DNA of 64,000 bases, from assembly GCF_022790535.1 (NCBI RefSeq), contig NZ_LOHG01000019.1, positions 1-64,000 on the forward strand, read 5' to 3'. Source of the stretch: Pseudomonas maioricensis (GTDB lineage: Bacteria; Pseudomonadota; Gammaproteobacteria; Pseudomonadales; Pseudomonadaceae). The notes under the pieces were generated by a model that was not told the DNA's origin, ran no database searches, and worked only from the letters and a program-made list of their open reading frames with translations. The translations under genes were made by a program, and so were the position numbers. Positions 58,726-64,000 of this stretch are shown piece after piece (the stretch's first letter is position 1; the number at the start of each line of letters is the position of its first letter).

Positions 58726-60066
58726 TCAACGCACCAGACAAGGCTGCTTGTTGTTGAACTTCCAGTCCGGAATCAGGAACTGCATAGCGACACCATCATC
58801 ACGGGCACCCAGGCCCATGCCTTTGTACAACTCGTGGGCCTTGTGCACCTGGTCCATATCCAGCTCTACCCCAAGCCCCGGTTTCTTCGGAACCTGCACA
58901 TTGCCACCGACAATTTTCAGCGGCTCACGGGTCAGACGCTGGCCGTCCTGCCAGATCCAGTGGGTATCAATGGCGGTGATGTCACCCGGCGCAGCAGCCG
59001 CTACATGAGTGAACATCGCAAGGGAAATATCGAAGTGGTTGTTAGAGTGCGAGCCCCATGTCAGGCCCCATTCGTTGCACATTTGTGCCACGCGTACCGA
59101 GCCCTGCATGGTCCAGAAGTGCGGGTCGGCCAATGGAATATCCACGGACTGCAACTGAATGGCGTGGCCCATCTCACGCCAGTCGGTGGCGATCATGTTG
59201 GTCGCGGTTTTCAGGCCTGTAGCGCGGCGGAACTCAGCCATGACTTCTCGACCGGAATAGCCGTTTTCCGCGCCGCATGGGTCTTCGGCGTAGGCCAGCA
59301 CATGATGCTGATCGCGGCACAGCCGAATGGCCTCTTTCAGTGACCAAGCGCCGTTTGGATCAAGCGTGATCCGGGCCTCCGGGAAGCGTTCGGCCAGCGC
59401 CGTGACCGCTTCTATCTCTGCATCGCCGCTGAGTACGCCGCCCTTGAGTTTGAAGTCCTGAAAGCCATAACGGGCCTGGGCTGCCTCGGCCAGACGCACC
59501 ACCGCCTCAGGAGTAAGCGCTTCCTCATGGCGGACGCGGAACCAGTCGTTATCGGCATCCGGTTCCTTGCGGTAATCCAGATTGGTTTTGCCTTGATCAC
59601 CCACGTAGAACAGGTAGCCGAGCATTTTCACTTCGTCGCGCTGCTGGCCTTCACCGAGCAGGGCCGCAACCGGTACGTCCAGATGCTGACCCAACAGGTC
59701 CAGGAGGGCCGCCTCAAGGGCGGTCACGGCGTGGATGGTGATCCGCAGGTCGAAGGTCTGCAGGCCGCGCCCGCCGGAATCGCGTTCGGCGAAGGTTTTG
59801 CGCACGTCGTTGAGAATCTTCTGGTATGTGCCAATCGAACTGCCCACCACCAGTTGGCGAGCGTCTTCCAGCGTTTGGCGGATGCGCTCTCCACCCGGGA
59901 CTTCGCCGACACCGGTGTGCCCGGCGTTGTCCTGCAGGATGACGATGTTGCGAGTGAAGTAGGGGCCGTGGGCGCCGCTGAGGTTCAGCAACATGTCATC
60001 GTGGCCGGCAACCGGTACGACCTGCATGCTGGTAATAACGGGTGCTTTACTCAGGTTCTGATTCAT
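58726..60066 (-). CDS. gudD: D-glucarate dehydratase
   Basis: A 446-aa enolase-superfamily enzyme that dehydrates D-glucarate (and L-idarate) to 5-keto-4-deoxyglucarate. The KxK catalytic motif is in DFKLKGGVLSGD near residue 203; metal ligands are in ITLDPNGAWSLKEA near 233 and in YAEDPCGAENGYSGRE; ATNMIATDWREMGHA near 285 and DIPLADPHFWTM near 311 are strongly diagnostic; the catalytic His is in GSHSNNHFDISLAM near 339. AAAGGAC precedes the ATG. It is the second gene after the transporter gudP and is followed by a REPIN and a terminator. Confidence 0.95.
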   Translation of the reverse strand: MNQNLSKAPVITSMQVVPVAGHDDMLLNLSGAHGPYFTRNIVILQDNAGHTGVGEVPGGERIRQTLEDARQLVVGSSIGTYQKILNDVRKTFAERDSGGRGLQTFDLRITIHAVTALEAALLDLLGQHLDVPVAALLGEGQQRDEVKMLGYLFYVGDQGKTNLDYRKEPDADNDWFRVRHEEALTPEAVVRLAEAAQARYGFQDFKLKGGVLSGDAEIEAVTALAERFPEARITLDPNGAWSLKEAIRLCRDQHHVLAYAEDPCGAENGYSGREVMAEFRRATGLKTATNMIATDWREMGHAIQLQSVDIPLADPHFWTMQGSVRVAQMCNEWGLTWGSHSNNHFDISLAMFTHVAAAAPGDITAIDTHWIWQDGQRLTREPLKIVGGNVQVPKKPGLGVELDMDQVHKAHELYKGMGLGARDDGVAMQFLIPDWKFNNKQPCLVR

Positions 60067-60100
60067 TGTTGTAGGTCCTTTTAATAATCGTAGCGAGCGA

Positions 60101-61450
60101 TCAAGAGTGGGCAGCAGTGATTGCCGTTGGCTCTGCCGGGATCTTGCCGGGCTTCGGCGTGTTGCGTGCAGCGAAAACGATGATGGCGGCGATGATCGAC
60201 GTGGCAGTCAGGCCGTACAGACCGCCCTGGATCGACCCGGTGTGTTGCTCCAGCAAGCCGAACGTCGTAGGTGCGACGAAGCCGCCGAGGTTACCTACCG
60301 AGTTGATCAGCGCGATCACGGCTGCTGCGATCCGGGCATCCAGATACGCTTGTGGAATCGGCCAGAACAGTGACGATGCCGACTTGAAGCCCAGCGCAGC
60401 GAAGCAGATGGCAACAAAGGCGAAGACCGGGCTGCCGGTGGTGGACATGAACATCCCGGCAGCTGCAATCAGCAATGCGGCGGCAACCCATGCCTGCTGT
60501 CGCTTCCACTTGGCGGACATGGCGGCGAAGGCGTACATGCCGACAATCGACAGCAACCACGGAATCGAGTTGAACAGCCCGACCTGGATGTCACTGAGGT
60601 CACCCATCTTCTTGATGATGCTCGGCAGCCAGAAGGTGGCGGCATAAATAGTCAGCTGAATGAAGAAGTAGATCAGGCAAAACAGAATGATCTGGCGATC
60701 CTTGAGCAGTTTGCCGATGGACGCTTTGACCGGGCTGGCGGCTTCACGGGCACGCTGCTCTTCATCAATGGCATTGACCAGCGCGTCCTGTTCTTCACGG
60801 GTGAGCCATTTGGCATCGTGAGGTTTGGAGTCGAGCCAGAACCATACGAAGGCGCACAGGCCTACCGAGAACATGCCTTCGATGAAGTACATCCACTGCC
60901 AGCCTTTCATGCCGAACCCGGTAATCTGCAGGAGCAGGCCAGAGAGCGGGCCGGAAATCAGCGAGGCAATCGCTGAGCCGCTGAGGAAGATTGCGATGGC
61001 TTTACCGCGCTCAACCCCTGGCAACCAGCGGGTGAAGTAATAGATCACGCCGGGGAAAAAGCCGGCTTCAGCAACGCCGAGTAGAAAACGCAGGATGTAG
61101 AAGTGGGTTTCGTTCTGGATGAAGGCCATGCAGGTAGCAACGATGCCCCAGGTGAGCATGATGCGTGTCAGCCAGATGCGGGCGCCGACCTTTTGCAAGA
61201 GCATGTTAGAGGGGACTTCAAAGAGGGCATAACCGATGAAAAACAGGCCGGCACCAAAGCCGTAGGCGGCGGCACCAATGCCCAGATCATGTTCCATGTG
61301 CGAACGCACGAAGCCGATGTTTACCCGGTCAATGTAGTTGACGATAAACATGATGACGAACAAAGGCAGGATGTGGCGTTTGACCTTGGAAACGGCTGAA
61401 ACCAATGTCGAATCGACCCCATCACCCGCCTGGGTGTTGGACGTGTTCAC
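60101..61450 (-). CDS. gudP: Glucarate/galactarate MFS transporter GudP
   Basis: A 449-aa anion:cation symporter family protein of the major facilitator superfamily with 12 membrane helices. The start of the first helix region has ILPLFVIMFIVNYIDRVNIG and the loop 2-3 VPSNMLLQKVGARIWLTRIM; later comes GVAEAGFFPGVIYYFTRWLP. These are typical of glucarate, galactarate and tartrate importers. A GTG at 61465 opens the frame, but GGGAG at 61461 is correctly spaced for the GTG at 61450. It is followed by gudD after 34 bases and is divergent from an FCD regulator. Confidence 0.88.
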   Translation of the reverse strand: MNTSNTQAGDGVDSTLVSAVSKVKRHILPLFVIMFIVNYIDRVNIGFVRSHMEHDLGIGAAAYGFGAGLFFIGYALFEVPSNMLLQKVGARIWLTRIMLTWGIVATCMAFIQNETHFYILRFLLGVAEAGFFPGVIYYFTRWLPGVERGKAIAIFLSGSAIASLISGPLSGLLLQITGFGMKGWQWMYFIEGMFSVGLCAFVWFWLDSKPHDAKWLTREEQDALVNAIDEEQRAREAASPVKASIGKLLKDRQIILFCLIYFFIQLTIYAATFWLPSIIKKMGDLSDIQVGLFNSIPWLLSIVGMYAFAAMSAKWKRQQAWVAAALLIAAAGMFMSTTGSPVFAFVAICFAALGFKSASSLFWPIPQAYLDARIAAAVIALINSVGNLGGFVAPTTFGLLEQHTGSIQGGLYGLTATSIIAAIIVFAARNTPKPGKIPAEPTAITAAHS

Positions 61451-61510
61451 AGATGAATCTCCCACTCGTTATTTTTATGCGGGTCAGGACAAGCTGCGGG
61501 CTTGTGTCGA

Positions 61511-61526
61511 TAGACATCATACAAGT
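61511..61526 (-). promoter_or_regulatory. Candidate operator upstream of gudP
   Basis: On the minus strand it reads ACTTGTATGATGTCTA, sharing the core CTTGTATGA with the two sites at 61782-61827. It lies about 60 bases upstream of the gudP start. Confidence 0.6.
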
Positions 61527-61781
61527 AGATCGTTGCGGCGCAAGAGGGCAAATCAAGATTTATTGCTGAGGGTTAGCGAAAACAGTTGTGTCGTATTGCA
61601 TTGCATAACGGCATGGACAAGTTGATAGGCCTTATAAAAAAACCATATAAAACAGATATTTATAGATTATTTAGCTATGTTTTCGGGGTGTGGCTTGCTG
61701 CAGTCCTTTTTGTCCGGATTCGTCTAAACCCGTTGTTTATGGCCTCTGCGGGCAACAAGCAACAGTTTTGGTTTTGCGATG

Positions 61782-61827
61782 TTGTCATACAAGCTAGACA
61801 AGTTGTGCGGGCTTGCTTGTATGACAA
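61782..61827. promoter_or_regulatory. Paired operators upstream of the FCD regulator
   Basis: TTGTCATACAAG (61782-61793) and its perfect complement CTTGTATGACAA (61816-61827) are separated by 22 bases. Each half resembles an FCD/GntR operator. They lie about 90-130 bases before the regulator ATG, consistent with autoregulation. Confidence 0.65.
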
Positions 61828-61913
61828 GTCACGTGGTGGCGATGCTATGATCGCGCCCAACAGGTGGGCGGCTGGCGCTCACGCGTACTCAATGTTGTTC
61901 AGGACCTGTCTCC

Positions 61914-62624
61914 ATGCAGCAGCCCATACCCCAGCCTTCCAAGCGTCGACCGCACAGTCTGGCCACCGATCTGGTGACTGAACTGAGCCAGCGGATTCTG
62001 CTGGGAAAGATCCCGCCGGGGCAGAAGCTGCCTTCGGAAAATGAAATCGTTCGCGAGCATGGCGTCAGCCGTACGGTGGTCCGTGAAGCGATTTCGAAAC
62101 TGCAGGCCTCCGGCCTGGTGGAAACTCATCACGGTGTTGGCACATTTGTCCTTGAACGCACCGACAAGACCGGGCTGCACCTCAAGGTCGAGACTGTTGC
62201 CGGGGTTCGAGACATCATTGAATTGCGCATCGGCCTCGAAACTCAGGCGGTCGCGCTGGCCGCGATGCGCCGCACTGAGGCGCAACTGGCTGCCATGCGT
62301 CAGGCGCTGGATGATTATCAGGATTTGCTGGCCAAGGAAGACAGCTGCGTTGAGGCTGATCGGCGTTTTCACATGCTCATTGCCGAGGCCACAGGTAATC
62401 CGTATTACACGGAAATCATGCAACATCTGGGCAGCGCGATCATTCCACGCAGCCGGATTGCCGCGAGCGAGCGAGTCGGTGCCAACCTTGCCCATCATGG
62501 TTATCTGGCGAATCTTGAGCACGAAGCGTTGCTCGCTGCGATCCGCCGCCAGGACCCCGATGCCGCACGCGCTGCGATGTGGACGCATTTGAGCAACAGC
62601 CGTGAACGGCTCGCGCCGGACTAG
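61914..62624 (+). CDS. FadR/GntR (FCD) regulator of glucarate use
   Basis: A 236-aa regulator. The winged helix (about residues 10-78) has KLPSENEIVREHGVSRTVVRE and GLVETHHGVGTFVLER; the FCD domain (about 95-225) contains the metal-site pattern EADRRFHMLIAEATGN and NLEHEALLAAIRRQDPDAAR. It is divergent from gudP-gudD and flanked by operator-like sites, so it should control them in response to glucarate or a derivative. It is a paralogue of the regulator at 14176, sharing SRTVVREAIS exactly. Confidence 0.9.
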   Translation: MQQPIPQPSKRRPHSLATDLVTELSQRILLGKIPPGQKLPSENEIVREHGVSRTVVREAISKLQASGLVETHHGVGTFVLERTDKTGLHLKVETVAGVRDIIELRIGLETQAVALAAMRRTEAQLAAMRQALDDYQDLLAKEDSCVEADRRFHMLIAEATGNPYYTEIMQHLGSAIIPRSRIAASERVGANLAHHGYLANLEHEALLAAIRRQDPDAARAAMWTHLSNSRERLAPD

Positions 62625-62648
62625 CATTTCCGGCCGCGATGCATTGCC

Positions 62649-62716
62649 GTAGGAGCTGCCGCAGGCTGCGAAGCTTCATCCTGACGTACCGCGATTGCAG
62701 CTGCGGCAGCTCCTGC
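62649..62716. repeat. REPIN
   Basis: GTAGGAGCTGCCGCAGGCTG (from 62649) and the inverted arm TGCAGCTGCGGCAGCTCCTGC (62696-62716) pair with few differences. It lies between the convergent FCD regulator and lipoprotein genes. Confidence 0.78.
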
Positions 62717-62729
62717 AAAAAACCATGCA

Positions 62730-63893
62730 TTACCTGGAAAGCGCCTGGGCATCCTCCAGCACTTCCATCATCACCGTTGACTGCCAATCGAAATAAGGAT
62801 TGAAGGTCAGGCGCGCATGCACCTTACCCGTCTCGCGGTAGCCCCAATCCGAGTACCACGTCTGTTCGCCTGCCAGGCACTTTTGCATGTCCGGAGTTTC
62901 CTGGCCGTTCCAGCAAATGCGTTGTGTGCCGTCCACGCCGTACAGCGGGTTGCTCGGGGAAAACAGCACCCCCATATGTGAAAACTGGCTGATTCGGTAT
63001 TCGGGCAGATAGTCCTTGCGCACCAGTACCCTGGGTGTTTTTGCCGAGTCGGCCGGACTGTCGCCGTACCAGATCAGGCGACTTGCCGGGTTGCTGAAGC
63101 GCCGATTGAAGTTGTCCAGCACATAGTGGGTGTCCAGCACCGAGTCGTGTTGGGTAATGGCGATGAACACCGGCTTGTCGTAACTGCGTTCGCTCAGCCG
63201 ATCCTGGGTCAGAACGCTGCTGCGGTAGAACTGCGCAAAGCCGTTGGTGGGGACATTCAGATAGCGAACCGGCGTCTGCAGCGGACGCAAAGGATCTTTG
63301 GGGCTGGCCAGCCACGGGCGTGCCCACGCGATCCACTGCGTTGCCCACGCATAAGCACTGTCAGAACGAAAAGCAGGGGAAAACAGCACCAGTCCGGCAA
63401 TCTCGTCGTGGTCATAGGCGTAATCGAGCACCAGGTTCGCACCCGTCGAGAAACCACCGAGATAAACCTTGGGCACTTCGCGGCTGAGCGTTTGCGCCTG
63501 CTCGCGAACCACGTCCTGCCATTGTTCCAGCGTGACGTCCAGCATGTCTGATGGCTGCGTTCCATGACCGGGCAGCAACACCGTGCGCACCAGAAAACCC
63601 TGCGCGGCGAGCTTTGCGCCAATGTCATGAAATGACCAAGGTGAGTCGCCCAAGCCGTGAACCAACAGAATGCCGCCTTTCACCGTACCTGACGGTCGCC
63701 ATTCCTGCGGAACGTTCCACTGCAGCTCGTTAGCATGATCGCTGGTCTGGAAGCTTCGGTGCTGCTGTACCCACTGCAGCGTCAGTTGTCGATAGGCATC
63801 AAAACTTTGCGTGGGCTGATCAACGCTAGCTGAAGCACAGGCCTGAAGGGCAAGGAGGGCGGGGAACAGGCATACGATTCGGTGCTTGGCCAA
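62730..63893 (-). CDS. Alpha/beta-hydrolase lipoprotein
   Basis: A hydrolase with a lipoprotein signal peptide: HRIVCLFPALLALQACASAS, lipidated Cys near residue 19 from the TTG at 63893. The hydrolase domain has GGILLVHGLGDSPWSFHDIG (oxyanion region), VYLGGFSTGANLVLDYAYDH (nucleophile Ser) and late FSHMGVLFSPSNPLYG (likely catalytic His). It resembles monoacylglycerol-lipase or carboxylesterase-type enzymes. The frame is open to a GTG at 63956, giving up to 408 aa, but the signal peptide favours 63893; the start is uncertain. It is probably anchored in the inner leaflet of the outer membrane. Confidence 0.75.
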   Translation of the reverse strand: MAKHRIVCLFPALLALQACASASVDQPTQSFDAYRQLTLQWVQQHRSFQTSDHANELQWNVPQEWRPSGTVKGGILLVHGLGDSPWSFHDIGAKLAAQGFLVRTVLLPGHGTQPSDMLDVTLEQWQDVVREQAQTLSREVPKVYLGGFSTGANLVLDYAYDHDEIAGLVLFSPAFRSDSAYAWATQWIAWARPWLASPKDPLRPLQTPVRYLNVPTNGFAQFYRSSVLTQDRLSERSYDKPVFIAITQHDSVLDTHYVLDNFNRRFSNPASRLIWYGDSPADSAKTPRVLVRKDYLPEYRISQFSHMGVLFSPSNPLYGVDGTQRICWNGQETPDMQKCLAGEQTWYSDWGYRETGKVHARLTFNPYFDWQSTVMMEVLEDAQALSR

Positions 63894-64000
63894 GATCCGG
63901 GATTCTCTGTAGCGAGTGATTGCGAGATGAGCTGCACTTTGCCACGAGCAACGCACTGGCTGCCAGCGTTTGGCGAGTCGTTATTCTGCGAGACGGGGCA

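Larger units (their letters stand above)
61451..61913. other. Divergent gudP/regulator intergenic region
   Basis: This 463-base region holds the promoters of the gud operon and the divergent regulator, plus three operator-like sites. AAAAATAA on the minus strand (61476-61469), just before the gudP ribosome binding site, fits the Hfq/Crc AANAANAA motif. Bases 61610-61680 are AT-rich. A 131-codon frame across 61586-61981 is not credible because it crosses the operators and the regulator start. Confidence 0.6.

Noticed and set aside
61586..61981. 131-codon frame between gudP and the FCD regulator
   Set aside because: It spans the candidate operators and overlaps the start of a well-supported regulator in another frame; no ribosome binding site or homology.

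Overview
The window looks like the chromosome of a fluorescent pseudomonad, most likely the Pseudomonas syringae group. This is inferred from the high-GC codon use, the gpsA-DUF4389-sixA and acyl-CoA ligase/thioesterase/hydrolase order typical of Pseudomonas, the Pseudomonas-restricted families DUF1652, DUF6482 and DUF4892, and the abundant REP/REPIN hairpins. I saw no tRNA, rRNA, CRISPR array, insertion sequence or prophage gene.

Layout. 0.2-8.3 kb is core metabolism on the + strand: gpsA, a DUF4389 membrane protein, sixA, an acyl-CoA ligase, a hotdog thioesterase, two alpha/beta hydrolases, a DUF4892 protein and an AI-2E family transporter. 8.3-14.1 kb holds an MFS exporter, a three-PAS LuxR-type regulator, two small Pseudomonas proteins and a methyl-accepting chemotaxis protein with a clear FliA (sigma-28) promoter. 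14.2-17.7 kb carries an FCD-type GntR regulator, a 2,5-dioxovalerate (alpha-ketoglutarate semialdehyde) dehydrogenase and a LysR regulator. 18.5-22.6 kb has a three-gene nitrate/sulfonate-type ABC importer with a His-rich binding protein, then a TetR regulator. At 22.6-25.4 kb lies a secreted GH3/PA14 beta-glucosidase. 25.8-36.3 kb is a small secreted protein followed by a complete Xps-type type II secretion operon in the order gspE-F-G-H-I-J-K-L-M-N-D.

The most interesting region is 37.2-45.4 kb, a complete Nit1C cluster: a nitrogen-starvation MSMEG_0572-type protein, a nitrilase, an unusual radical SAM protein, a GNAT, an AIR-synthase-like protein, an MSMEG_0570-type protein and a flavoprotein. 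A PAS-containing sigma-54 activator is divergently transcribed beside it. The shared intergenic region has three spaced dyads (TACG-N6-CGTA type) and a -24/-12 promoter with exact GG-N10-GC spacing, so a whole regulatory circuit can be read from the sequence. Two REPIN hairpins sit inside the operon. The cluster is associated with growth on cyanide or nitriles in other bacteria, but the chemistry of most of its proteins is not established.

45.7-64 kb is mixed accessory and catabolic DNA: a DUF4917 protein with SIR2-like motifs, a GntR/MFS/amidohydrolase catabolic set, a two-component system, a formate/nitrite-type channel, a GNAT, a secreted subtilase with Glu at the catalytic Asp position, a nicotinamidase, a D-2-hydroxyacid dehydrogenase, a DUF1345 protein, the glucarate genes gudP-gudD with a divergent FCD regulator, and an esterase-like lipoprotein. 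Candidate operators sharing CTTGTATGA flank the gud genes, and a related site lies before the semialdehyde dehydrogenase 45 kb away, suggesting one glucarate-to-2-oxoglutarate regulon. REP-type hairpins of the GTAGGAGC/GTGGGAGC kind are confined to the part right of 37 kb; the only REP-like repeat I found to the left is of a different family.
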